From the NCBI GenBank assembly GCA_965200435.1, contig OZ241337.1, positions 1,302,001 to 1,366,000 of the forward strand: a stretch of DNA of 64,000 nt, in the 5' to 3' direction. A program made the translations under genes and the position numbers. Positions within the stretch are counted from its first letter, which is position 1. Each line of letters starts with the position of its first letter. Under the pieces are notes generated by a model, which worked only from the letters and a program-made list of their open reading frames with translations, searched no databases and had not been told where the DNA came from. Positions 1-8,143 of this stretch are shown here, piece after piece. This DNA comes from Bin75 sp965200435 (GTDB lineage: Bacteria > Nitrospirota > Nitrospiria > Nitrospirales > UBA8639).

Positions 1-97
1 GAGCCGCCAGAGGTCGAGTTCGCCGCACCGGTGTGCCGCGGCGCTCCAGCCCTCGCCATTTGTTATCGGGGGATGGCGCAGCGACAAATGCGAGGGA

Positions 98-171
98 GCC
101 TGGGCCGCCACTTTCCGGTAGAATTTCTCCTTCACCAACGACCCGAGTGCCAAAGGTGGGGGACCCATACA
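98..171 (+). mobile_element. Right-end remnant of the IS481-like element
   Basis: The stretch matches the last ~75 bp of the full IS copies: the codons around the final ACCCGAGTGCC and the terminal CCCATACA are recognisable. It is closest to the divergent copy at 44374-45460, sharing AATTTCTCCTTC. No upstream body is seen, so the element is truncated. The terminal ATACA is followed by five bases (AGGCA) and then TTGAAA, the same register seen at the intact copies. Confidence 0.75.
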
Positions 172-176
172 AGGCA

Positions 177-206
177 TTGAAAACAGGCAAAGAGGTTGCG
201 TACAAT
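177..206 (+). promoter_or_regulatory. Promoter TTGAAA-N18-TACAAT next to the IS remnant
   Basis: TTGAAA (177-182) and TACAAT (201-206) are separated by 18 bp, a good sigma70-type match. The predicted start site lies about 65 nt before the ATG at 278, leaving a normal leader with a ribosome site (AAAAGGAG). The IS remnant ends 5 bp before the -35. Confidence 0.6.
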
Positions 207-277
207 CCCGCTTGGCAGTCTATTCCGTCTTGATCCCTTTGGCATCGAGCCAACCTAACCGAAAAAGGAGAGACCGC

Positions 278-940
278 ATGAGTTCCTCTGGACGAGACAA
301 CCGACAGAAAACCGGACTCGGTCTCTTGCTGCTGTTCGTGTTAGGAGGAATGGGCTCACCGGCGTTGGCCATCGACGTCGACTTAACCTTGGAGCAAGCC
401 AAGCAGATCATGGCCGCAGCCCGAGGCCCCATGGAGCAGGCGGCCTCCAACGAAGAAATGTTCGGCATCATCAAAGCCGCGGACAAAAATTCCCGCATTG
501 GAGACGATCCGGCAACCACACCTTGTGGAAGCAGCGCAATTTTGCGAACGAAAACCTATTGGTTCGAATATTTCGGGCGCGAAGAAGGTCGGCGGTCCAA
601 AGTCGCGCAACAGGAAGTCCGGATGCCGGAAGCCAAGATCCAGGAAATTCTGAACATGCCCAATCTTGAAATGGAGATCGGGTTGTGCGGGCAAGAAGAG
701 TTTTTTGCCGAAGGGGCTGACGTGGCCCTGCAACAAGGGGCGATGAACATCATGGCCGTGGATAAAGGCAAGCCCAGCCGTGGCAGGAAAATCCCCGGAT
801 CCGAGATGGACTACGTGTCCCGGTTTTCCGCCCGATTCGCCTATCAGGATTTCGACCCGCAGGCCGTGACGAATATTGTCGTATTTTTCCCCGATGGCAA
901 ATTGGTCACGATTGAGGCTGACTTTTCCAAGATCAAATAA
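278..940 (+). CDS. Secreted protein of unknown function
   Basis: A 220-residue protein. The ATG at 278 was chosen because AAAAGGAG lies just upstream. An earlier in-frame start at 212 would put about 22 charged residues before the signal sequence. Residues ~12-33 form a hydrophobic segment ending in a signal-peptidase-like SPALA, so export to the periplasm or outside is expected. The mature part has two cysteines (in TPCGSS and GLCGQ) that could form a disulfide. No family was recognised. The gene stands alone between the IS-remnant promoter and a MITE about 100 bp downstream. Confidence 0.7.
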   Translation: MSSSGRDNRQKTGLGLLLLFVLGGMGSPALAIDVDLTLEQAKQIMAAARGPMEQAASNEEMFGIIKAADKNSRIGDDPATTPCGSSAILRTKTYWFEYFGREEGRRSKVAQQEVRMPEAKIQEILNMPNLEMEIGLCGQEEFFAEGADVALQQGAMNIMAVDKGKPSRGRKIPGSEMDYVSRFSARFAYQDFDPQAVTNIVVFFPDGKLVTIEADFSKIK

Positions 941-1041
941 GAGGCGGCGAGCAAGAAAGATCGGCCCTGTCTGACAGACCCCCGATCCCCGAAGAAAGAA
1001 GGGTGCCCCGTTCGCTGCTCTGAAGAGCGTTGGCATCCTAA

Positions 1042-1183
1042 GGAACCTCTGATTTCGTGTGAGAGCGGGATGCAGGGCAAGGCGTCCCGGAGCGATCCCC
1101 GAAGCTTCTCAGAGAGATAGGTGAGGGTTGAGCGAGGACACCACGCAGCCATGCGCCCGATCGTGCACGAAATCAGAGGTTCC
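1042..1183. repeat. IS5-like MITE, copy 1 (142 bp)
   Basis: The element begins GGAACCTCTGATTT and ends with the inverted form. It is flanked on both sides by CTAA (1038-1041 and 1184-1187), a perfect 4-bp target duplication. The interior has no coding capacity. It is the same length as four of the other five copies in the window. Confidence 0.85.
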
Positions 1184-1394
1184 CTAAGTCCCCTCACTTC
1201 CCTCACTGTCGAATGTTATCTATAGCTTCAGAAACATATTGCGCTATGAAGAGGAGGAAACGTAGTGCAATATCAGCCTGTCGGTTATGGCATAAAAGGA
1301 TTTTCTCGGGTCTGTTCAAACCGTGATACACGCGCGCTTGGCCTTGGAACTGGAAACGGCGGACTGTGTCTGGCTGTGAGTGCTGAAGATTTTC

Positions 1395-1913
1395 CGGCCC
1401 AGCCGAGTACTGTTCCGTGGCAACAAGGAAGTCGACATCCCCAAGAATCTTATTCGGCGTGGCTTCATCAAGGGTATCATCGGCCTGCCAGCCAATCTGT
1501 TTTACGGCACCGGCATACCTGCTTGTATCCTGGTCATCGACAAGGAGAACGCTCACGCCCGGACCGGCATCTTCATGATTGATGCGAGCAAGGGCTTCCT
1601 CAAGGATTGAGACCGAGGCCGAGGCAGCCAAGGTCGTCAAGGAGGCCACGCCCGCTTGGATGAGCAGGTGCTGGCCCGCTATGGCGCACTTGCCGAAACC
1701 GAGATCAAGACGCTGGCGGTCGAAGACAAGTGGTTTGCGAGTATCCGGGTTGCTATTGAAGGTGAGGTGCAGCGGCTGACCCAGAAACTCGCCTAGCGCG
1801 TACAGGAACTGGAAGAGCGCTATGCCCGTCCGTTGCCGGAATTGGAACGGGAGGTGGAGGCGTTCGGCGCGAAGGTCGAGGGACACTTGAAGCGGATGGG
1901 GATTTCATCGTGA
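1395..1913 (+). pseudogene. Type I restriction-modification methylase (HsdM) remnant
   Basis: Two in-frame pieces of an HsdM C-terminal half can be read. The first (~1405-1610) encodes VLFRG, then IKGIIGLPANLFYGTGIPAC and IDASKGF, highly typical of type I N6-adenine methylase subunits. The second (~1655-1913) encodes the tail from LDEQVLARYG to HLKRMGIS and carries an in-frame TAG near 1795. The N-terminal catalytic domain with the NPPF motif is absent, and the segment between the pieces is missing. The gene is dead. It belongs with the hsdS, DUF1016 and YgjP relics downstream, which together look like a collapsed type I locus. Confidence 0.8.
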
Positions 1914-1948
1914 GGGAGGCATTCGTACCGCTGAGTTCCGTATCTTTA

Positions 1949-2090
1949 GGAACCTCTGATTTATTGTGATAGCGGGATGCAGGGCAAGGCGTCCCGGAGC
2001 GAAACACGAAGCTTATCAGAGAGATAGGTGAGGGTTGAGCGAGGACACAACGCAGCCATGCGCCCGATAGTGCAGTAAATCAGAGGTTCC
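1949..2090. repeat. IS5-like MITE, copy 2 (142 bp)
   Basis: GGAACCTCTGATTTA begins the element and the inverted end is at 2090. The target duplication is TTTA (1945-1948 and 2091-2094). Compared with copy 1, arm bases change on both arms together (CGTG to ATTG on one, matching change on the other), so the hairpin is kept. It lies between the dead hsdM and the PIN toxin pair. Confidence 0.85.
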
Positions 2091-2162
2091 TTTAGAAGAA
2101 GTGTGATATGATAACTGGTCGTTGGTCGGCGATCTGCAGGCGTTCACTTTGGAGGAACAGTA

Positions 2163-2387
2163 ATGGCAGAGCAAATAACTGTGTCAGTTGATTCCGATGT
2201 AGCCAAACTCTACCGTTCGGCTTCTGATAATGAACGTCGCAAACTGGATTTGCTTGTCAATTTGCGTTTGCGTGATGCGACAGAATCAGGCAAATCACTT
2301 AGTGACACGATGCTGGAAATCAGCCGCAACGCGCAACGGCGTGGTCTGACTCCAGAAATTTTGCAGTCCATCTTGACCGACGAATGA
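2163..2387 (+). CDS. Small antitoxin-like protein paired with a PIN toxin
   Basis: A 74-residue charged, mostly helical protein with a ribosome site (GGAGGAAC) just before ATG 2163. It overlaps the following PIN gene by 4 bp (ATGA), a typical toxin-antitoxin arrangement. The mid-part (NERRKLDLLVNLRLRDA) resembles small proteins encoded before COG1569 PIN toxins. It probably binds the PIN protein and autoregulates the pair; this is inferred from position and size, since no specific DNA-binding fold was recognised with certainty. It is intact inside a decayed restriction locus. Confidence 0.7.
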   Translation: MAEQITVSVDSDVAKLYRSASDNERRKLDLLVNLRLRDATESGKSLSDTMLEISRNAQRRGLTPEILQSILTDE

Positions 2388-2791
2388 CCGGCTTCGTCTT
2401 CGATACAAACGTCATTATCAGTGCTTTACTCTTCAATGATTCCATACCAGGGAGGGCCTTCATCCGAGCGTTGAAGCATGGAAGGATTCTGGTTTCCGGG
2501 CCATTAGTGGGAGGGTTGAACCGTGTACTCGGTCGGGACAGGTTCGACCTGTATGTCACCCGTGAAGAACGCGACGAGTTTCTTGGATCCCTGATACAGG
2601 AATCGGACTTGATAGAAATCACCGAGACGGTCCAGGTGTGCCGCGACCCCAAAGACGATCAAGTCTTGGAGTTGGCCGTCAACGGCAATGCGACATACAT
2701 CGTTACCGGTGATACCGACTTGCTTGTGCTAAACCCATTTCGCGACGTAGAGATTGTAACGCCTGCCGAATTCCTGAAAGTGACCGCCTGA
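2384..2791 (+). CDS. PIN-domain toxin (COG1569-like)
   Basis: A 135-residue PIN nuclease. Acidic catalytic positions are visible: FDTNVIISAL at the N-terminus, E in the middle helix, DPKDDQVLELA, and TGDTDLL near the C-terminus. Members of this family are toxic ribonucleases restrained by a small upstream partner. Its ATG overlaps the antitoxin stop, so translation is probably coupled. Length matches the family. It may help retain this otherwise collapsing island, which is an inference. Confidence 0.85.
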   Translation: MTGFVFDTNVIISALLFNDSIPGRAFIRALKHGRILVSGPLVGGLNRVLGRDRFDLYVTREERDEFLGSLIQESDLIEITETVQVCRDPKDDQVLELAVNGNATYIVTGDTDLLVLNPFRDVEIVTPAEFLKVTA

Positions 2792-2802
2792 CCCGAGCAA
2801 CA

Positions 2803-3218
2803 CGCCATCGCCGAGGGGCACTTGAAGCGGATGGGGATTTCGCTATGCTGGTCCCACTACGTCACCCTTCTGACCATCGATAACGCCGAAGAACGCCGTT
2901 TTTTACGAGCTTGAAGCAGTGGATAACGGGTGGATCGACCTTAAACGCGGTGAATTGACCCATCAGGACTTGGGCCACATGCAGATATACGTCAACTACT
3001 TCGACCGCTACGTAAAGACGGACGACGAACTGCCGACCGTCGGCATCGTACTCTGTGGCCGCAAGAACGACGCCGTGGTCGAGTTGACCTTGCCGGAAGA
3101 AGCCAACATCTACGCATCGAAATGCCAACTCTATCTGCCCTCGAAACAGGAGCTTGCAGCCCAACTGGAGAGCATCCAGAGAGAACTCGGAACCCAGGAA
3201 GGCGAAGACGATGAATAG
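2803..3218 (+). pseudogene. DUF1016 (YhcG-like PD-(D/E)XK) nuclease remnant
   Basis: It opens with a short second copy of the HsdM tail (GHLKRMGIS). SHYVTLLTIDNAEERR then matches the DUF1016 N-terminal domain. An extra T in a T6 run near 2901 shifts the frame. The continuation FYELEAVDNGW jumps directly to IDLKRGELTHQD and the C-terminal nuclease part (TVGIVLCGRKNDAVVE, QLYLPSKQEL). The middle of the gene has been lost. DUF1016 proteins commonly accompany type I restriction loci, which fits the neighbours. Not functional as read. Confidence 0.75.
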
Positions 3219-3249
3219 AAAGGGAATGATGTCGCTAACTGGGCAGGCC

Positions 3250-3450
3250 TGTCTGTGAGCAGTGTAGGGTGACGCCTGCGGCTAACCCGACCGACAACAC
3301 AGCCCGGCCCAGTCCCCCTGATAAGGGGGATTGAGGGGGTTGGGGGCGCTCCGGTCAGTCGGGGAGGTCGGATGAACGTCGCGTCATCCGACAGGAAGGG
3401 GACCCGTGGTCGGGGGCCAGTCCGGCCATGAAGACCTTGGTCAAGTTCCA
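3250..3450 (+). repeat. ~190-bp dispersed repeat (inverse copy at 20943-21125)
   Basis: This non-coding stretch reappears on the opposite strand about 17.6 kb away. Shared landmarks in order are AACCCGACCGACAACA, GATAAGGGGG, CTCCGGTCAGTCGG, GACAGGAAGG and CCTTGGTCAAGT. It includes a palindromic GTCGGATGA/TCATCCGAC segment. No ORF is conserved between the copies. Confidence 0.8.
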
Positions 3451-3480
3451 GACCTTATCCCCAATAGAGAGCAAGGGACA

Positions 3481-3925
3481 ATGAGCAAGGCTCTTGGAGC
3501 CGGACGCCGTGCATCTGTGGCCCGTATTCCCGATGGATACAAGCGGACAGATGTGGGGGTGATTCCGGAGGATTGAGACATTGAGACGATCTCCTCAGTT
3601 GCGGACGTAAAAACTGGACCTTTCGGGTCCGCATTGCATGAACGTGATTACGTTGACGATGGAACACCGATCATCACGGTTGAGCATCTAGATGAGCAGG
3701 GCATCAGTCACCATGAGTTGCCTTTGGTCTCTGACGATGATCGAACCCGCCTGAAGAGCGACGGACTTCGTTCTGGTGACATCGTTTTCAGTCGTGTAGG
3801 TTCGATAGATCGCAACACTCTCGTAAGTGAAAAAGAAGATGGGTGGCTATTTTCGTGTCGATTACTTCGGGTGAGGGCGTCAGACAACGCTACGTTTTCC
3901 CCCTATCTTAGCTGCCACTTCCCGC
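3481..3925 (+). pseudogene. Type I restriction specificity subunit (HsdS) N-terminal remnant
   Basis: PDGYKRTDVGVIPED followed by DIETISSVADVKTGPFGSAL is the classic beginning of an HsdS target-recognition domain. The tryptophan codon expected after PED is TGA (near 3574), so the frame is interrupted. The reading resumes through PIITVEHLDEQGI and SGDIVFSRVGSI and ends abruptly near 3925. The second recognition domain and both conserved helices are missing. It runs directly into an unrelated YgjP-like fragment, so a deletion joined the two. Confidence 0.8.
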
Positions 3926-3945
3926 GCGGGAGGCTGTCCTTCATC

Positions 3946-4283
3946 AATGGTATCGCCGTCAACTTCGCGACCAGTTGCCGCCACTCCTTGCCAAATGGGA
4001 GCAGAAGGTCGGCGTCACAGTTGAGGACGTGCGGATCAGGAAGATGAAAACCCGTTGGGGCTCCTGCAACGCCAGAGCCAAACGTATCTGGATAAACCCG
4101 GAACTGACCAAGAAGCCAACTTCGTGTTTGGAGTACATCCTTGTACATGAGATGGTCCATCTTCTGGAGCGGGATCACAACGATCGGTTCCACGAGTTAA
4201 TGGACCGGCTCATGCCCCAATGGCGATTGTAGAGGGATGGCCTCAACCGCATGCCACTTGTTCACGAAGATTGGCGCTCCTAA
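3946..4283 (+). pseudogene. YgjP-like (DUF45) metallopeptidase remnant
   Basis: The frame WYRRQLRDQLPPLLAKWEQ, then MKTRWGSCNA and LVHEMVHLLERDH, gives the C-terminal part of a YgjP/DUF45 zinc peptidase with its HExxH motif. The N-terminus is lost at the join with hsdS. A TAG at 4230-4232 replaces the codon after PQWRL; downstream the same frame continues RDGLNRMPLVHEDW to a natural TAA at 4283, so the TAG is a nonsense change. Such genes often neighbour hsdR in type I loci. Confidence 0.75.
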
Positions 4284-4319
4284 ATGGCAAACATGATCCT
4301 GGAGCGTAGGGGAAAGACT

Positions 4320-6071
4320 CTATCTGTTAGTCTTCGGGGCGTCGGTTTCCAATTCCACCATCCGAAGCGTATACAGGTGGCGATACAGGCCGTCGCGTTG
4401 CATGAGTGCCGTGTGCGTGCCTTCCTCGACGATTCTGCCCTTGTTGAGAACCACAATCCGGTCGGCTCCCTGAATAGTCGTGAGGCGATGGGCGATCATG
4501 ACGGTCGTCCGTCCCGTCATGAGTCGTTGTAACGCTTGTTGAACCAGCATCTCGGATTCGGAATCCAGCGCCGAGGTCGCTTCGTCCAGAATCAGCAGTC
4601 GGGGATTCTTGAGGATGGCTCGAGCAATCGCAATGCGTTGCCGTTGACCACCCGACAGATTGACGCCTTTTTCCCCGACCAGCGTGGCATACCCATCAGG
4701 CAGCGCCGCAATGAAGTCATGGGCATGAGCCGCCCGGCTCGCGGTCAGAACGTCCTGTTCCGAGGCGTCTTCCCGTCCGTATCGAATGTTTTCCAGAATC
4801 GTGTCTCCGAACAGGACGGTTTCTTGAGGGACGATGGCCAGTTGTTGATACAATCCGGCCAATTGCACGTCCCGCAGATCCTGGTTGTCGATCATCACCG
4901 TCCCTTCCGTCGGATCATAAAACCGGTGCAGGAGATTCGCGATCGTACTTTTTCCCGAACCGGTCGGCCCGACCAACGCCACGATTTCGCCCGGACGCAC
5001 TTCGAAGGAAAGATCGGTGAGAACCGGGTGACGCGGGTCATACGCAAAGTGCACGTGTGAGAATTTGACGTGGCCTTGAACGTGGCGCAACGGTTGGGCT
5101 TGGGGAGCGTCCGTCACCTCCGGCGTGGTGTCGAGCAACTCGAAGACGCGTTCCAGGGCACCTTGTCCCTCCTTTATTTGTGAAAAGATTCGTGCCGCTG
5201 CTCCAAACGGACCGATTAAAATCCCCGCAAACAACACGAAGGCCAGAAGGTCCCCGGGTGTCATGGTCCCGTCGATCACTTGTTTGCCGCCGTACCACAG
5301 GACCACCCCCGCCATCATAAACGTCAGGAGGGTGATGACGGGGACAAACACAGAAAGGATTTTGGCGCGGCTGAGGGTCTTGGCCACCAACGAGTCAACG
5401 ACGACGCCGAATCGTCCTTCCTCCCGGTTCATCCGGACAAAGGATTTCACGACGCGAATGCCCGAAATCACTTCTTCGATGAGCGTGGAAAGTGCAGCGG
5501 TTTGATCCTGTATCTGCGTGGAAAGTGATTTCAACCGTTTGCCGAACAGCCGGGCCACGAGGACCAGGAAGGGGAGTAACAGGACGATCAGCAGGCAGAG
5601 TTTCCAATTCATGAACAACAGGAACGCGATGCCGCCCACCAGCGTCACCAGTTGTTTGGCCGAATCAATAGGGGTTTCGGTCACCAGGTTCTGAATCACC
5701 CCCACGTCGTTCATGAGCCGTGAGAGAATTTCTCCCGTGCGCCGTTTGGCAAAAAAGCTGAGCGACAGGGTTTGCAGGTGACGAAACAGGTGCGTGCGGA
5801 AATCCGCGATGATCCGTTGAGACAAGCGGGTGGTCAGATAGCTCTGCCCCATGGTCAAGCCGTTTTGGATGATGGCGATGACCAGGAACAACAGAATCAC
5901 CTGCGTCATGCGTTCGACGTTGCGTTGAACTGTGATGAGGTCCCACAGCGTCCCGCCGAGTTTCAGCAACGTCAGGTTGAGGCCCGCCACGCCCATAATC
6001 AGGACGCCGGCCAAGGCCATTTGAGAAAAATAAGGACGGACAAACGGGAGCAGGCGGGAGAATTGACTCAT
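4320..6071 (-). CDS. ABC exporter half-transporter, MsbA-like
   Basis: 583 residues: an N-terminal membrane domain with about six hydrophobic segments (~1-310) fused to a nucleotide-binding domain (~340-575). Visible motifs are Walker A GPTGSGKST, Q-loop region VPQETVLFG, signature LSGGQRQRIAIARA, Walker B LLILDEATSALD and H-loop IAHRL. It should act as a homodimer in the inner membrane. The architecture fits lipid-A/lipid flippases of the MsbA group or a general drug exporter; the substrate cannot be told from sequence alone. It is monocistronic, divergent from nothing close, with ~450 bp of non-coding DNA upstream. Confidence 0.85.
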   Translation of the reverse strand: MSQFSRLLPFVRPYFSQMALAGVLIMGVAGLNLTLLKLGGTLWDLITVQRNVERMTQVILLFLVIAIIQNGLTMGQSYLTTRLSQRIIADFRTHLFRHLQTLSLSFFAKRRTGEILSRLMNDVGVIQNLVTETPIDSAKQLVTLVGGIAFLLFMNWKLCLLIVLLLPFLVLVARLFGKRLKSLSTQIQDQTAALSTLIEEVISGIRVVKSFVRMNREEGRFGVVVDSLVAKTLSRAKILSVFVPVITLLTFMMAGVVLWYGGKQVIDGTMTPGDLLAFVLFAGILIGPFGAAARIFSQIKEGQGALERVFELLDTTPEVTDAPQAQPLRHVQGHVKFSHVHFAYDPRHPVLTDLSFEVRPGEIVALVGPTGSGKSTIANLLHRFYDPTEGTVMIDNQDLRDVQLAGLYQQLAIVPQETVLFGDTILENIRYGREDASEQDVLTASRAAHAHDFIAALPDGYATLVGEKGVNLSGGQRQRIAIARAILKNPRLLILDEATSALDSESEMLVQQALQRLMTGRTTVMIAHRLTTIQGADRIVVLNKGRIVEEGTHTALMQRDGLYRHLYTLRMVELETDAPKTNR

Positions 6072-6287
6072 GGCAGAGGCTCTTCGTCAGATGCGGCAGG
6101 AAACGAATGCGGAAAAACAGGAGGCGACGGACCGTCTCCGGGTTGAGGTCCGAAAGGGAGGACTTCCCCGCTGAATGCGCCGGTTCAACGCCCGTGGCCT
6201 TGGGCGCCACGGGCCCTGTCTGGTCGTTGTCTCGATGGGACAATAGTGAAGCCGGCCCACCTGGTGCTGGAATGGCAAATTTCAGTT

Positions 6288-6326
6288 CCGCCGACGGGCG
6301 AATTTCGTGCGTCGGCGAAGTTTTTT
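6288..6326 (+). terminator. Intrinsic terminator-like hairpin in a gene-poor gap
   Basis: CGCCGACG (6289-6296) pairs with CGTCGGCG (6310-6317) across a 13-nt loop and is followed by TTTTTT (6321-6326). No gene on the + strand ends here, so it may be a relic. The rest of 6072-6518 shows no convincing gene. Confidence 0.5.
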
Positions 6327-6507
6327 ATGCTTATGCTTCCGCATTTTTTTTCGTCGTTTTTTAACTACACTCGCCATTCACACTCCTTCATTGCTTTCAT
6401 GGGCGGAAATGAGAAACGGTTCGCCGCTCCGGCGGTCTCACTGGCCAAGCAACACGTGCTCCAAACAGACACGGCAAGGTGCAGAGGTAACACAGCGTCC
6501 CAAGAGG

Positions 6508-6513
6508 TGTCAA
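6508..6513 (-). promoter_or_regulatory. TTGACA hexamer 5 bp beyond the right end of IS copy A
   Basis: On the minus strand the IS end is followed by GTTTC and then TTGACA. The -10 at the matching distance (TTACCT) is weak and no start codon follows closely. The gene this promoter might have served is unclear; the ABC exporter begins more than 430 bp further on. Confidence 0.4.
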
Positions 6514-7556
6514 GAAACTGTATGGGGCCACCACATTTGGCACTCGGGTTGGTGGTGAATCAGGGATTGTACCGGAGATTGCCGCCCAAGGCTATGGTGG
6601 GGCAACACGGTATTGTAGGCCAGCAACCAATCGGCCAGTTTGCGGTTAAAGGCCGCCAAATCGTCGAACAGCAGATCCTCGTGGTAGTCCACGAAGGTCT
6701 CTTGCAGGGTGCGATTGAACCGTTCCGCATGAGCGTTCATTTTCGGGGATCGGGGATACGTCCACCAGTGGATGATGCCGCGTTCATCGAGCCGGTGCTG
6801 GAAATGCCCCTGGAACTCCGGGCCGTTATCGGAGAGGAGGACCCGGGGTGGGGCCGGGAGCAACGCACAGAGTGCATCGAGGGCGTGGGTGGCATGGCGG
6901 CTGGAGGCGGTGGCGGTGGCCACAGCGAAGGCGAAGCGACTGCAGGGATCGATGAAGGTGAATAGGTAGCGGCGGAGTCCAGCGTGGAGCCGCACAACGG
7001 GATCGCCGGCCAAGACCGCCAGGGGCGGGGCGGGGCGGGGCCGGGGCGGGCGGGATTTCCGGCGCCGTGTCCGGGGTTTGGGCCGGCCCCGGGCATCCAG
7101 GCGGCTCGGCGTGTGCCGCATCCGATCCGGGGCGCGGGCGATCAGGCGCCCGATGGTGGAGACCCTGGGGAGGGCTAGCCCGTGCTGCGCACACCACGGC
7201 CGCAGTAGGACGTGCAGCTTGGCCTTCCCACGGTTGGGATACGTGGTGCGTAGCCGCCGGATCGCTTGGCTCAGGGCGGGTGGCCACGTGGCCTGCCGCC
7301 GCCGGTGGGGGGCCCTAGAGCGGACGGCCAACGCCTGCGGGTCCCCGCCAGCCTGAGTGAGCGCCCGCTGCCAGCGATAAAGCGTCCGGCGGCTGACGCC
7401 AAAGGCCTCCCCCGTCGCGGCTGGGCCATGCCGGGCGCAAAAGTGCAGAATCTTGAGTCGGTGATGGGCTTCGTGGGGTATCATGTCCCAACGATGCCCG
7501 AATTGCGTTAGTCGATAAAACCCCCTGATGCGATAGCCGACATGGTGGATTTGCAT
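6510..7556 (-). CDS. IS481-like transposase (copy A)
   Basis: 348 residues from the ATG preceded by GGAGGGGAGGCC. An N-terminal helix-turn-helix region (HRLKILHFCARHG, GVSRRTLYRWQ) is followed by a DDE integrase core: D in FIDPCSRF, D in LLSDNGPEFQG, E in NAHAERFNRTLQE. The reading frame has no stop codon inside the IS; it ends at a TGA formed by the TTGACA of the flanking DNA. Nearly identical to copies B, C and most of E. Confidence 0.9.
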   Translation of the reverse strand: MQIHHVGYRIRGFYRLTQFGHRWDMIPHEAHHRLKILHFCARHGPAATGEAFGVSRRTLYRWQRALTQAGGDPQALAVRSRAPHRRRQATWPPALSQAIRRLRTTYPNRGKAKLHVLLRPWCAQHGLALPRVSTIGRLIARAPDRMRHTPSRLDARGRPKPRTRRRKSRPPRPRPAPPLAVLAGDPVVRLHAGLRRYLFTFIDPCSRFAFAVATATASSRHATHALDALCALLPAPPRVLLSDNGPEFQGHFQHRLDERGIIHWWTYPRSPKMNAHAERFNRTLQETFVDYHEDLLFDDLAAFNRKLADWLLAYNTVLPHHSLGRQSPVQSLIHHQPECQMWWPHTVS

Positions 7557-7605
7557 GGCCTCCCCTCCTATTTCGAGGAGTGCCAAAGGTTTCTGAACTT
7601 ATACA
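6519..7605 (-). mobile_element. IS481-like element, copy A (1087 bp)
   Basis: Ends are TGTATAAGTTC (left) and TGTATGGG (right, inverted), forming imperfect ~28-bp terminal repeats that share CTTTGGCACTC/ATTTGGCACTC. Flanks are GAAAC and GAAAA, a 5-bp target duplication with one mismatch. The left end abuts the short stretch leading into a G22 tract. Confidence 0.9.
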
Positions 7606-7613
7606 GAAAATGC

Positions 7614-7635
7614 GGGGGGGGGGGGGGGGGGGGGG
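7614..7635 (+). repeat. Poly-G tract, 22 bases
   Basis: An uninterrupted run of 22 G lies 8 bp upstream of the -35 of the lipoprotein gene and 8 bp from the end of IS copy A. Tracts of this kind slip readily during replication. Confidence 0.9.
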
Positions 7636-7643
7636 AGGGATTT

Positions 7644-7672
7644 TTGAGGTTTTGTCGCGTTCTCGCTATAAT
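7644..7672 (+). promoter_or_regulatory. Promoter TTGAGG-N17-TATAAT, leaderless
   Basis: The -35 TTGAGG (7644-7649) and a perfect -10 TATAAT (7667-7672) are 17 bp apart. Only six bases (GCCCCC) separate the -10 from the ATG at 7679, so the transcript should begin at or next to the start codon. Confidence 0.75.
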
Positions 7673-7678
7673 GCCCCC

Positions 7679-8143
7679 ATGTTTCGGCCTCACCTCTCTT
7701 TGTTCGGACTGCTCCTGCTCGTCGTGGTAGCGACGGGGTGCCAGTTCTTCTCCAAAGAACAAAAAGTTTCCGCAGATCATGCACGATTTGAGCGAATCGT
7801 GAATGCGGTGGAAAGTCTGCGTTCGGCGTATGAAAAACGCAATTTCGAGGCGATTCGAAAATTAATGCTGCCGTTACAAGGGTTTCAGGAGATCGAGGGT
7901 CAGATACAACGCGACTTTGACACGTATCCGACGATTTCCTTGAACGTCACGATTGAGCGAATCCACATTCGACGGGAACGGTTCAGGGTCAACGTGCGAT
8001 GGGAGGGAACCTGGCAACGCTCCCCTCAGGAAACGCCGGTGACGGACCGTGGCCACGGGGTTTGGATTTGGAGTGGTGACACCAAGGATATTCTGTTGGC
8101 GGGCATGGAAGGAGCGATGCCGTTCGGAAAAGCGGACCGTTAA
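7679..8143 (+). CDS. Lipoprotein, leaderless, unknown function
   Basis: 154 residues. The N-terminus LLLLVVVATGC is a lipoprotein signal with the lipobox cysteine near residue 21, so the product should be membrane-anchored. The remaining part is charged (RIHIRRERFRVNVRWEGTW, VWIWSGDTKDILL) and resembles small NTF2-like folds, though this is a guess. The longer reading frame starting inside the IS was rejected because it would translate the poly-G tract. There is no ribosome site; promoter spacing predicts a leaderless mRNA. The stop TAA lies in the target duplication of MITE copy 3. Confidence 0.75.
   Translation: MFRPHLSLFGLLLLVVVATGCQFFSKEQKVSADHARFERIVNAVESLRSAYEKRNFEAIRKLMLPLQGFQEIEGQIQRDFDTYPTISLNVTIERIHIRRERFRVNVRWEGTWQRSPQETPVTDRGHGVWIWSGDTKDILLAGMEGAMPFGKADR

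Noticed and set aside
33..233. ORF at the left edge
   Set aside because: It covers the IS remnant and the promoter region; no ribosome site.
1203..1886. Minus-strand ORF of 227 aa
   Set aside because: It is antisense to clear HsdM fragments on the plus strand, and has no ribosome site or family features.
6246..6965. Plus-strand ORFs across IS copies (also 41203-41838, 12504-13073)
   Set aside because: They are antisense or out-of-frame readings of the transposase and recur in all copies only because the DNA recurs.
7580..7678. N-terminal extension of the lipoprotein beginning in the IS
   Set aside because: It would translate the G22 tract; the promoter lies after this start, and the lipobox signal begins at 7679.
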